Source: Planktothrix rubescens CCAP 1459/22
Lineage (GTDB): Bacteria > Cyanobacteriota > Cyanobacteriia > Cyanobacteriales > Microcoleaceae
NCBI GenBank assembly: GCA_904830895.1
Contig: LR882958.1
Location: 2,784,001-2,848,000, forward strand
Reading direction: 5' to 3'
DNA: 64,000 nucleotides
The notes below the pieces were generated by a model. The model made no database searches. It saw only the letters and a program-made list of their open reading frames with translations, and was not told the DNA's origin. The position numbers and the translations under genes were made by a program. This document shows positions 8,617-18,800 of this stretch, one piece after another (position 1 is the stretch's first letter; the number at the start of each line of letters is the position of its first letter).

Positions 8617-9207
8617 ATGAGTCATTCCACCGATACTATCAAATTAGCACAATTAATGGCGGCGGACTTCAGTAACCAAGCCCAAGCCTTTGAAAACCCA
8701 CCGTTTTTTGCCCATATTCGGGTGTGTATGCGTCCCCTACCAACAGAATTATTAGATGGGGTGAGCTTGTATTTAGAACAGGCTTATGATATTAACTTAA
8801 AACAACCCTATCGAGTGCGGGTATTAAAATTAGTAGCGGTGGAAAATCACATTGAAATTGAGAATTATGTGATTGAAAATGAAGCCGAATTTCATGGTGC
8901 ATCCCGGGAACCGGAAAGACTTCAAGGGTTAACAAAAGAACGATTAAAAAAAATGGAAAAATGTTCTTTTATTACCCATTGGACAGGACATAGTTTTAAA
9001 GGGGAAGTGGAACCAGGGAAAGGATGTATGGTGGAACGCAAAGGAAACGTCACCTATTTAGCGAGTGAATTTGAAATTGATGAACACCACTTTATTAGTC
9101 ACGACCGAGGACGCGACCCCGAAACCGATGAACAACTTTGGGGAGCTTTAGCAGGGCCATTTCAATTTGTGCGCTGGACAAGTTTTGCTGACGAGGTAAA
9201 AATTTGA
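8617..9207 (+). CDS. cpcT: Phycobilin lyase of the CpcT/CpeT family
   Basis: 196 residues from ATG 8617; an upstream TTG is in frame but unlikely. T-type lyases attach phycocyanobilin to Cys-153 of phycocyanin or phycoerythrocyanin beta subunits in phycobilisome assembly. The whole length matches the CpcT fold: FFAHIRVCMRPLP, GVSLYLEQAYD, YRVRVLKLV, a conserved CSFITHWTGHSFKGEVEPGK segment and a WGALAGPFQFVRW C-terminus. Length is normal. It stands alone, 58 bases before sqdB on the same strand, with no phycobiliprotein genes in the window. CpeT (phycoerythrin-specific) cannot be excluded from sequence alone. Confidence 0.85.
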   Translation: MSHSTDTIKLAQLMAADFSNQAQAFENPPFFAHIRVCMRPLPTELLDGVSLYLEQAYDINLKQPYRVRVLKLVAVENHIEIENYVIENEAEFHGASREPERLQGLTKERLKKMEKCSFITHWTGHSFKGEVEPGKGCMVERKGNVTYLASEFEIDEHHFISHDRGRDPETDEQLWGALAGPFQFVRWTSFADEVKI

Positions 9208-9223
9208 TCCCCTTTCCTGATAA

Positions 9224-10423
<1,200 letters not shown>

Positions 10424-10434
10424 TTTAGGATCAT

Positions 10435-10470
10435 GTTTACTGTAGAGAGGTTAAGTTCTCTACAGTAAAC
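10435..10470 (+). terminator. Hairpin terminator after sqdB
   Basis: A perfect 14-bp inverted repeat, GTTTACTGTAGAGA (10435-10448) and its complement (10457-10470), with an 8-base loop, lies 12 bases after the sqdB stop. The following U-run is weak (CTTGTGTTTTG), so termination strength is uncertain. Confidence 0.65.
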
Positions 10471-10535
10471 CTTGTGTTTTGTAAAGTGTTATGATAGACT
10501 GAATGTTATGATCAACTAAATTAGGAGGTTAATGA

Positions 10536-10964
10536 TTGACGTTTAAGTATCAAGAATATATTAATGAACTTTCTAATTGTCCACCTTCAGATTATCAACA
10601 CATAGAAATGACAGCTTATCGGTTTATATTTGAGGAAAATCATGAACAGTCAAAAAATAGTTTTTTACCTGTTCTGATCATAAAACCTCACCGAAAATTT
10701 AATACACCTCAACAATGTTGTCAAGGTTATGCTCTGTCATTATTTGATACTCGAAACCATGCAGAACAACGCTATAACCAACTAATAAAAAACCGACCAA
10801 ATATCAGTCAAATCTTAGGAACCCACTTGGCAAAAGGAAGTATTGACAAGACTGATGGTATAGCTTCATCAGTAGATCAAAAAGGACATTTTAGTCTTCA
10901 TGAATATCAACATACAGACTTATCACAGAAATTTAAAATTATTAATCAATTAGAAATAAATTAA
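10536..10964 (+). CDS. Uncharacterised 142-residue protein, first of a pair
   Basis: The start appears to be TTG 10536, seven bases after a perfect AGGAGG (10523-10528). An ATG at 10532 in another frame opens only a four-codon ORF that overlaps this start. The C-terminal half contains a compact motif set: GYALSLFDT, RYNQLIKNRPNISQILGTHLA, then GIASSVDQKGHFSLHEYQHTDL. No transmembrane segment or signal is visible. It is four bases upstream of the next gene, so the two are certainly co-transcribed. Family unknown to me. Such small two-gene units often encode toxin/immunity or toxin/antitoxin partners, but nothing in the sequence proves it. Confidence 0.6.
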   Translation: MTFKYQEYINELSNCPPSDYQHIEMTAYRFIFEENHEQSKNSFLPVLIIKPHRKFNTPQQCCQGYALSLFDTRNHAEQRYNQLIKNRPNISQILGTHLAKGSIDKTDGIASSVDQKGHFSLHEYQHTDLSQKFKIINQLEIN

Positions 10965-10968
10965 GCTG

Positions 10969-11442
10969 ATGAATACTTTAAATGGTTGTCCTTTAAATAA
11001 ATTTCCCCTTAATCTTCAATATGTGGCTGATCTAATTTATTTTGATGGGCCATTAGTATCGTTATTGGAAAATGAATCTGGAGAAAGCTATCTTTATTGT
11101 TGGTCTGATGTTAATTCAGTTGATAATAGATGGCTAGTTTTCCGAGTAACTAAAAATTCTTTGCAGGACTATCTACTCGGTAAAGTTTCTCTAAGAGATT
11201 TAATTTTAAATCCTGTTGATGCTTTTCATTATGCGATTGATATTGATAATGATTTAGAAGTTAAAAATACTTTTTGGATACTCCCTGAAAATTTACCTGA
11301 TTCTTATGTTCCAGAAGAAGACTCTTATCATGATCCTTCCTTATTGAATCCAGAACAAGGCGAAGAAGATATGAAGTTAATTGAGTCAAAAATAAATTAT
11401 AAAGAAAATAATTTAATTCAAATTGGAGCCAACAATCGTTAA
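10969..11442 (+). CDS. DUF6575-like protein, second of a pair
   Basis: 157 residues, acidic. The N-terminal 100 residues (LIYFDGPLVSLLENESG, YLYCWSDVNSVDNRWLVFRV, SLQDYLLGKVSLRDLI) follow a pattern I associate with DUF6575 and similar small proteins that recur beside ABC-type or toxin-like genes. The C-terminus (PEEDSYHDPSLLNPEQ, then low-complexity Lys/Asn) looks disordered. The ATG is four bases after the stop of the upstream gene. Function is unknown. The family assignment is from memory and should be treated as provisional. Confidence 0.6.
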   Translation: MNTLNGCPLNKFPLNLQYVADLIYFDGPLVSLLENESGESYLYCWSDVNSVDNRWLVFRVTKNSLQDYLLGKVSLRDLILNPVDAFHYAIDIDNDLEVKNTFWILPENLPDSYVPEEDSYHDPSLLNPEQGEEDMKLIESKINYKENNLIQIGANNR

Positions 11443-11510
11443 AATCCTCCAAACCAATAATAAAATAGCAGGTATTGATTACAAAGGATTGTGCTATCTT
11501 GATTAACATA

Positions 11511-11567
11511 TTTTGTAGTGAGGCGTTCACGCCTCTAATAAGCCCTGAAGGGCTTACTACTACAAAA
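11511..11567. repeat. Three-way-junction palindromic element, copy 2
   Basis: Outer stem TTTTGTAGT (11511-11519) with ACTACAAAA (11559-11567). Inside it are two perfect hairpins: GAGGCGT-tc-ACGCCTC (11520-11535) and AAGCCCT-ga-AGGGCTT (11540-11555). It lies in the convergent gap between the 10969 pair and the KGK gene, where it could terminate transcription from both sides. It is related in sequence to the insert in the CHAT gene at 63498-63580. Confidence 0.7.
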
Positions 11568-11641
11568 AAATGTTCAAAATTCAAAATTAAATCTCTTGAA
11601 CTTTGAACATTAATAAAATTTGTTAAATTTTCAACTAATAA

Positions 11642-12004
11642 CTAACTCCACATTCCGACACTTTTAGTTGGTTGGTTAACAAAAGGTGGTAGGTCAGTAT
11701 TCGATTCAGAGGGAACCGTAGGAGGAGCATATTCAGAAGTTGGGACACCTCCTTTGGCTTCAGCTTCAACTTCAGGTTCATCGGAACAAAATTCTAAACA
11801 AATCCGAAATTTTCCGGTTTTCCAAGATTGGCCCGGACGCAAGATTTGACACTCAATTCCTTCCTTAAATAAATTTTCTTCCTCTAACTTGGATTCCATA
11901 ATTGACAGAAATTCACTAGCCTTAAAAGTACATTGAAACATCAATGCACTTTCACTGGTATTAATCACATCATCATCACCGAGAATAGAGGTAAAATCGC
12001 TCAT
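11642..12004 (-). CDS. KGK domain protein
   Basis: 120 residues. The segment QILRPGQSWKTGKFRICLEFCSDEPE matches the cyanobacterial KGK domain (PF08872), in which a W-K-x-G-K core is followed by R-x-x-LEF-x-x-DEPE. Here the namesake KGK reads TGK. The N-terminus (DDDVINTSESALMFQCTFKASEF) is also family-typical. The C-terminal 35 residues are Pro/Ser-rich and probably disordered. Function of the family is unknown. The gene lies 44 bases downstream of ccsA on the same strand and may be read through from it. Confidence 0.75.
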   Translation of the reverse strand: MSDFTSILGDDDVINTSESALMFQCTFKASEFLSIMESKLEEENLFKEGIECQILRPGQSWKTGKFRICLEFCSDEPEVEAEAKGGVPTSEYAPPTVPSESNTDLPPFVNQPTKSVGMWS

Positions 12005-12048
12005 GTTTATGTCCTGAAAATTGTATTTTGTACTAAGGATTAACTAAT

Positions 12049-13077
12049 TTAGAAAAACCAACCGTAGGAATGTAAACCTTTTCCTAATAGATTAACTCCT
12101 AAATAGCATACCCAGACCACCACAAACCCCGTAGCAGCTAAAATAGCAGGTTTTCGACCTTGCCAACCGCGAGTAATTCTGGCGTGTAAATAGGCCGCAA
12201 ACACTAACCAAGTAATTAACGCCCAAGTTTCTTTCGGGTCCCAACTCCAATAGGAACCCCAGGCTTCATTCGCCCAGACCCCCCCGGAAATAATCCCAAT
12301 GGTTAAAAGCGGAAATCCTAATCCAATAATCCGATAACTGATATTGTCAATAGTTTCCACTAAGGTTAATCGCTGTGGGGAAAGCCTGGTAACTGATTCT
12401 GGGTTGTCGGTTTTGACGAACTCTAACACGGCCGTTGTGCCATTACCATTGGTCGTGAACCCTTTGGGGTGGGACTCCGTAACGATTTCTGGAGTATAAT
12501 TGATCCCATTGGTAACGGGTTTATGATGATTTCGGGAAATCCGAGTTCCTAGAGAACTTCCACTTAACTCGATTTCCTGTCCCCTAGTCAGAATTAAAAA
12601 GGCGATCGCTAATAGAGATCCCACCATTAATGTTGCATAACTCAACATCATGACGCTAACGTGCATCATTAACCAATTAGACTTCAATGCCGGGACAAGG
12701 GGTTCAGCGACCCGCATTTGGGGCGGTAACTTTAGGGTGGCAAACGCCGCAATTCCCATCGCTACCGGAGAGGTGACTACCCCGACTAAGCGACTGCGAC
12801 TCATTTCTTCAGCAATCAGATGAATGGTCGTCAAACCCCAAGTGAGGAAAAACAGGGATTCATAGAGATTACTAATCGGGAAGTAACCCGCTTCAATCCA
12901 TCTTGCCCCTAATAATGCGACAATGGAGAGATTAGCGATCGCCATGGACGCAGTACCCAACACCGACAAATAGGGAATATTAGGAAACGCCGCCCCCACC
13001 CAATACAACAATAGGGTGATAAACAAAATGGCAAAAGAAATATTATCTAATCCATTCTGGAGTACAACCAGATTCAT
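12049..13077 (-). CDS. ccsA: Cytochrome c biogenesis protein CcsA (system II haem handling)
   Basis: A 342-residue integral membrane protein, the Ycf5/ResC-type component of system II, which presents haem to apocytochromes c on the lumenal side together with CcsB (ResB). The tryptophan-rich haem-binding motif is complete ([16 protein letters not shown]), and the paired His around it are in place ([29 protein letters not shown]). About eight membrane helices are visible. A hydrophilic loop (about 175-225) is longer than usual. Some databases call this protein CcsB by TIGR03144 naming. The partner Ccs1/ResB gene is not in this window. Confidence 0.93.
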   Translation of the reverse strand: MNLVVLQNGLDNISFAILFITLLLYWVGAAFPNIPYLSVLGTASMAIANLSIVALLGARWIEAGYFPISNLYESLFFLTWGLTTIHLIAEEMSRSRLVGVVTSPVAMGIAAFATLKLPPQMRVAEPLVPALKSNWLMMHVSVMMLSYATLMVGSLLAIAFLILTRGQEIELSGSSLGTRISRNHHKPVTNGINYTPEIVTESHPKGFTTNGNGTTAVLEFVKTDNPESVTRLSPQRLTLVETIDNISYRIIGLGFPLLTIGIISGGVWANEAWGSYWSWDPKETWALITWLVFAAYLHARITRGWQGRKPAILAATGFVVVWVCYLGVNLLGKGLHSYGWFF

Positions 13078-13262
13078 GAACGATTCTCCGGGTAACGTTA
13101 TTGATGACCGACTTTTTTTAACTTTATCTTAAATCTCGCCCCTAGAACTCGCCCTATACCCTGATAGGATAGGTTAGGCTAGATTAAGATTTCATATTAT
13201 TAGGGTTGCAGATTACCTGTAAACCTCGTCCTATTCGTATTTTAGCTTGATCAGAAAAAGTT

Positions 13263-13760
13263 ATGACCAACTCAGACATTCAAATTACCCCAACCTATCT
13301 ACAGGAAGATATACAAGAAATTCTGCATATTGCGATTTGTCGTAAACAAGATAACGAGGAAATGACTCGTCAAGATTTGTTAGACATTGCCAAAGATTTA
13401 GGAATTTCTCCCCGGGATTTAGAACTTGCTGAACAGCAATGGAATTTACAAAAACAAGAAGCCGATGAAAAGTTAGTTTTTAACGCTTATCGCCAAAATC
13501 GACTGAAACAAAATCTAATTCAATTTGGGATTGTTAACTCTTTCTTGATTTTAATTAACCTAGTAATTTGGCATGGAATCGGATTTGCAGCCTTTGTCTT
13601 TTTAACTTGGGGATTGTTTTTAACCCTCAGAGCTTGGAAAACCTATCAACTAGAAGGAGAGGATTATGAAGCAGCTTTTAAAGCCTGGAAATTGAAAAAA
13701 AACGTGGGTAAATCAATTAATGCTTTTACCGATAAGGTCTTAAAAGGATTGCAGTCTTAA
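13263..13760 (+). CDS. 2TM domain protein
   Basis: 165 residues. The N-terminal part is a soluble helical region similar to a SHOCT- or UBA-like module (YLQEDIQEILHIAICRKQ, DLLDIAKDLGISPRDLELAEQQW). It is followed by the 2TM domain (PF13239): two closely spaced hydrophobic helices (about 90-108 and 110-128, LIQFGIVNSFLILINLVIW and GFAAFVFLTWGLFLTLRAW) and the typical LRAWKTY motif. Family function is unknown. It is divergent from ccsA with about 185 bases between them, which should hold both promoters. Confidence 0.75.
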   Translation: MTNSDIQITPTYLQEDIQEILHIAICRKQDNEEMTRQDLLDIAKDLGISPRDLELAEQQWNLQKQEADEKLVFNAYRQNRLKQNLIQFGIVNSFLILINLVIWHGIGFAAFVFLTWGLFLTLRAWKTYQLEGEDYEAAFKAWKLKKNVGKSINAFTDKVLKGLQS

Positions 13761-13963
13761 ACCTTAATCGGGTTTGTAGGGGTTGGGCAAGAAGACCAAA
13801 CCCCGAACCAGGTAAATTAAGTATTTCTGACAATTTTAACAGATTGTATAACTTCAGTAAATACAAAATTGCAAATAAATGTTGCAGATCTGCACACTTT
13901 CTAATTTTTTCCGATAGAATGATTAGTATAAAAGCCTGAATAGTAGAGTTGAGGTTAGGAATT

Positions 13964-14113
13964 ATGAATATTTTACGTTCTCTTAAAGAAATGATGACCT
14001 ATTTAACTGAAGCCGCTGGGCGGATGTTTATTGTTAGCGATGATGTTTACCCATCGGTAGGTACACAACCATTTGAAGGTAATCCTAACAAAGATCCTCG
14101 TTGGAAACACTAG
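13964..14113 (+). CDS. Small 49-residue protein
   Basis: An ATG at 13964 opens a 49-codon frame (MNILRSLKEMMTYLTEAAGR, then FIVSDDVYPSVGTQPFEG and a basic NKDPRWKH end). A purine-rich stretch GAGGTTAGGA lies just upstream, and a perfect 19-bp hairpin follows the stop by 37 bases. The composition (amphipathic N-terminal helix, Pro/Gly tail) looks like a real small protein, not noise. I do not recognise it. Upstream TAGAAT at about 13915 and TATAAA at about 13929 are candidate -10 elements. Confidence 0.6.
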   Translation: MNILRSLKEMMTYLTEAAGRMFIVSDDVYPSVGTQPFEGNPNKDPRWKH

Positions 14114-14150
14114 AAATAATTGTATTCAAATATTATTATGTGTTTCAAAA

Positions 14151-14193
14151 TAATCATAAATCCCCCATAGGAGTTATGGGGGATTTATGATTA
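14151..14193. terminator. Bidirectional hairpin terminator
   Basis: A perfect 19-bp stem (14151-14169 with 14175-14193) and five-base loop GGAGT sit between the convergent small gene ending at 14113 and the phytol-kinase-like gene ending at 14284. The GC core CCCCC/GGGGG is flanked by AT-rich ends that give short U-runs on both strands. It is the longest perfect hairpin I saw in an intergenic gap here. Confidence 0.8.
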
Positions 14194-14283
14194 TTTAGGT
14201 AATAAAATATTGAACATATAGAAGCGTGTTTACAACTTCTTTTTATCTTTGTGGTTAAATTATATAACGACGCAGCCTGTTCC

Positions 14284-14970
14284 CTAAAGAATTTGATTCA
14301 GGAAAAAAGCTAGTGACGCACTCCCTAAAGGAACAGTTAGATTATCAATTCCATACTTTGAAAAGGTTTCTAATCCCGTAGCTATAATTGCTACAGCTAT
14401 TGAAATACTCCAATTTATTTGATTATTCCCCTCAGTTGCTAATAAAATAAAACTGCAAATCATCAAACTAACAAATAGCATTGTTAAGGAACCTTCCCAG
14501 CTTTTACCATTACCAAAAACTTGATATTTATGTTGACCCCATTGTTGACCAATAACCGCCGCTAAACCATCCCCCCAAGCCATAATTAAAATACCCAAAG
14601 CCGCATATTGAGGTTGTTTGATTGTCCAAAACCAACCAATTAAAACCCCAATACTAATCGCATAAAAAAACGTTCCTAAACTTTTTCGTCCCACACTATT
14701 AATACTAGGAAGAATTGGGGTTTGATGGGAAATAATAGCAATAATTCCTGAAATTACACTCGCTGTAATTCCAACCCATGCTGGAATATTCAGCCACCAA
14801 GCCAGTAGAATCACATTTCCCGTGCCAATATGAACAATTTTACGCGAAACTTCCGCATTAACAGCAAAAACCCGATTTAGTCCTTCTGCTACTACTAAAA
14901 TTAAACCTAACCACCCGGCAACTAATGGGATTTGGAATCCTAAACTATGGATTTCAGTTAAACTCGGCAT
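14284..14970 (-). CDS. Phytol kinase / polyprenol kinase family membrane protein
   Basis: 228 residues with about seven membrane helices. The CTP-dependent kinase motifs of the phytol/dolichol kinase family are present: SRKIVHIGTGNV near residue 40, RKSLGTFFYA near 93, and GDGLAAVIGQQWG with GKSWEGSLTM between about 133 and 160. Family members phosphorylate phytol, recycling chlorophyll side chains towards tocopherol and phylloquinone, or farnesol. The closest functional comparison is VTE5 and its cyanobacterial homologue. The exact alcohol substrate cannot be read from sequence. It is a single gene, convergent with the small protein at 13964. Confidence 0.82.
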   Translation of the reverse strand: MPSLTEIHSLGFQIPLVAGWLGLILVVAEGLNRVFAVNAEVSRKIVHIGTGNVILLAWWLNIPAWVGITASVISGIIAIISHQTPILPSINSVGRKSLGTFFYAISIGVLIGWFWTIKQPQYAALGILIMAWGDGLAAVIGQQWGQHKYQVFGNGKSWEGSLTMLFVSLMICSFILLATEGNNQINWSISIAVAIIATGLETFSKYGIDNLTVPLGSASLAFFLNQIL

Positions 14971-15238
14971 TTAATTAATGGGATGTAAATTAACCTAAAT
15001 AATTAGTATACGCTGATTCTTGCATTTTAAGACATTCTACAATATCCTTTTATCTAACCATTCTATTTTTAGGTATGTCAGAAATCAACTACATAGATAT
15101 GATTGTTAAATTCTGCCCAGAAACCTTTGAAACTGGATTTAGGGAATAGTTAGATTGATTTTAAAGAATAGTCTTGCATTAACTGACTATAAATTATATA
15201 TTGATATTAGTTTGTTTAACTCCAATTCACGGGTCACT

Positions 15239-15697
15239 ATGTCACGCAAAAGAACTTTTTTTGAATCCCTCACCCATTGGTTTAGCGACGAAAATTTCTT
15301 AATAATATTAGAAGAAATTCAAGTGGCGATCGCTAAAACCTTATCAATTGCTATGGTAATCATTATCATAGTTTGCTGTGGTCAACTAATTGTATATTTA
15401 GCCCAAAAATTATTAACAGATTCTTCCCTAATATTTAAAGATTCTTTGTTTGAAATTTTCGGATTATTCTTAAATGTTTTGATTGCCTTAGAGATTTTAG
15501 AGAATATTTCATCCTACTTGAAAAAGCACGTTATCCAAGTTGAGTTAGTGATTGTTACCTCTTTAATTGCGGTAGGACGAAAAATCATTATTTTTGATCT
15601 CGATAAAAAAGGAGGTCAAGATTTGATTGGACTGGCTATTGCGATTTTAGCCCTATCAATCAGTTATTTAATTGTTAGACTACATCACAGTAAGTAA
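15239..15697 (+). CDS. PsiE-like membrane protein
   Basis: Using ATG 15239 the product is 152 residues (MSRKRTFFESLTHWFSD...). An upstream in-frame TTG at 15155 would add 28 poorly conserved-looking residues. Four hydrophobic segments and the pattern LSIAMVIIIIVCCGQLIVYL, FLNVLIALEILENISSYL, VELVIVTSLIAVGRKIIIFD match the phosphate-starvation-inducible PsiE family (PF06146). The biochemical role is unknown. It lies between divergent and co-directional neighbours without an evident operon. Confidence 0.75.
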   Translation: MSRKRTFFESLTHWFSDENFLIILEEIQVAIAKTLSIAMVIIIIVCCGQLIVYLAQKLLTDSSLIFKDSLFEIFGLFLNVLIALEILENISSYLKKHVIQVELVIVTSLIAVGRKIIIFDLDKKGGQDLIGLAIAILALSISYLIVRLHHSK

Positions 15698-15836
15698 AGG
15701 ATTAAAATTTATTTAACGGTTGAAAGATAAATTGATTTAACCATAATCCAGACTAAATATTGCTTTTTAGAGTCGTTCAGGTTACACTTGAAACCACTTA
15801 AAAACCATTAATTGCATCTTTGTAAATTTTTGTTTT

Positions 15837-18800
15837 ATGGAAACCGCATTTAACCAATTCTGGCATCTGGTTTCAGGGGCATTTGCCCTCAACCCAGAGG
15901 TTTTTGATCAAATCAATACCTTACCCGATGGCCTCACCGTAGCATTAATTATTGTTCTGATCGCTGGTTTATCACAAGCCATTGGACAATGTATTGTTTT
16001 ATTTGCTAATAAAGTTACACCGATTCGTTTTTTTCTCAGCTTAGGAATTTCTGCGATTGTTTTTGCTTTAAGTTATGGATTGTGGGCGGGAAGTATTTGG
16101 ATTGCAAGTAACTTATTTTTTGATGTTTCTCTCAGTTTTAATCTGATTTTTAAAACATTAGGACTCAGTTATGCCCCCCAAATGTTGGGGTTTTTAATCG
16201 CCTTACCTTATATGGGAATTGCGATAGGGGTATTACTTTCAATTTGGAGTTTACTCGCTCAATTTGTAGGATTAGAAAGCGTTGCCGGATTTGAAGATTG
16301 GTCTGTCTTTATTTGTACTTTAATTGGCTGGGTCGTCCTCCAAATTGTACAACGAACTATTGGTCGTCCGATTTTAGCCTTTAGTCGTTGGTTATCTAAT
16401 TCGGTGGCGGGAACTTCATTAATTACTGACCCGAAAAAACTAGAAGAAATGGTCATGTATGACGGGAATGAGCCTCAAATTCTGACCGTTGGCAAGGAAA
16501 TCTGGTTAGAAGCCGAACAACAAGAAGATATTCCTAAACAAAAAACTTCCTCTACTGTTAAATTTGTCGCCCTAGCATTATTAGGTTTATTATTAGTTTT
16601 TATTTTATATCCTAATTCTAATAACCCCTTAACCATAGGTTTTAGTCTACTCAATCATAGCTTTAGATTGGGCTTGAAATTAGTTAATTTTAGTTTAATT
16701 GCCTTGTTAATTTCTATTGTCCTAACACCCTTAGAATCCTTAACTTGGTGGGCAGGATGGTATGGAGTTAAACCCTTAGAAAATACTGGAACATTAGTCA
16801 AAAATCACAATATTGATACTCCAGTAAATCACTATGTTATGTATTTAGATGGGATCAATCAAGGCTCCTATCAATATTTACCAGAAGTTGAACGTTTTTT
16901 AGATGCCCTTGCCATTGCCACTCCCGATAATGTAGCGATTGTTAAAGGGATTATGCCCTATTCTGTTACTAATAAACCCTTAACTGAAAATCGGTTATTA
17001 TCCTTTTTGTGGCGGATAATTGACTCCATGGTGGTTCAAAATCCTGCTAACCCAATTGGTTTTATCATTAATGCCAGAAATGTCGTCTCCGTAGCAGTTT
17101 CAGCCGATCCGCGTTACGGCCCGATTCAAAATCAAGGTCTGGCACAAGTCTTGTATAATAGTTTACTTAGCTATGGTTATCCCGTCGGTAGTGAAATTCC
17201 GGTGACATTGGTGGGCTACAGTGGTGGTGGTCAAATGTCCATGGGGGCTGTAACCTTTCTCAAACGTACCATTAAAGCCCCGATCACAGTAATTTCTATT
17301 GCTGGTGTGATCAGTGGAAATACGGGGACAATGGTAACAGAACATCTATATCATCTAGTTGGGGATAAGGATAGCGTTGAAAAAGTGGGGGCGATTATTT
17401 TCCCTGGACGCTGGCCGTTTTCTCTGTTATCAAACTGGAATTTTGCTAAACGGCGGGGAAAAATCAGTTTTATCTCTCTGGGGCCAGTGGGACATAATAT
17501 GATGGGTGGCCCGATGGGAGATCATCAACTACCAAATGGCAAAACCCACCTGCAACAAACCGTTGATATTGTGACTGGAATTTTATTAGAAAATTGGGAA
17601 ATTACTGGCCTAGATCCTAATATTTTCAAAAAATCTAGTAACTATGAACTCTACAAAAAAGCCCCATTTAATCAAGTTGCATATTATCCAGTTAAACAAA
17701 CTCTTAATCCAGAGTTATATCAACCCGTAGGCAATTGGATAGGTCGATTAATTTTACCTAAATTATCAGAGCGGGAACAGGTGCAGGGCGTATTATTTGA
17801 GATTTATCATGCTGATTCATCCCATCAGCATCGAGTCGGACAAATTGTTAATTTAAGATGGGATTTACAGGTTTCTTCTGTCAAGGAAAGAGTTAAATTA
17901 GTCACCCAAGATGTTAACTTTATTGATCAGGTAAAAGTTAGTCAATCCCAAGGCAATATTCACCCAGAAAGAATCAATAGTTGGTCAAAAGTTGATCCCT
18001 TAGAATCCATGGCTGGAGCTAGACCCCAGGATGATGTGATTGTGGTGTTAAAAGATCCTGTGGTCTTGAAAGATACGGGTTTAGAACGTCCAAGTCTTTA
18101 TATTCAAAATGATCCAATTGAAATTACTGGCCGATTTTATGCGCTGGTTCGGTTTATTGAAAATTTAGGCAATGACTTCTTTTTGGTACGTCATTATTCT
18201 CCCGCCTCTCAACAACTTAACGGCCCTGAAGAAAGGGTCTATTTGCCCTCTGTGATTGCTAACAGGGATGGGGCTTTATCTTCAATAAATCAGGATTTAG
18301 AACAATCTCCGGTTAATGCTTCTGGGTGGTATATATTCGGACAAAAAAATATTGATGGTCAGTTTGTAGTACAGGCGATCGCACCCTATCAATTATTTTC
18401 TTTAACTCCTGATTTGGTAATTTCAGGACAACAAAAAACCCTGGATTATATTAACTGGGAATACTGGAAAAATCAAGTCACTCCCCAAGGACAAGTTAAG
18501 ACAATTTTCCTCAATCCAAATCAGAATAATTCGACGGATTCTATTGTGCCGGAATCCATCTGGAAAGAAGGAGATAGAGCCTTATTAATGCACGTTTATG
18601 GAGGCATTGGCGGGCCGAATGGAGATAATACTCCCTTTGGGATTTATTTCGGACATTTTGCCTATGGAATCGCTACAGTCGTGCGCGATCGCCTTACCCA
18701 AGAATTGCGATTTAACATCGCATATCGCCAAATTTATACCCATAATTGTGATGGAATCATCTCAGGAAGTTTAGACTGGACAAGGTATAGTGGCGATCGT

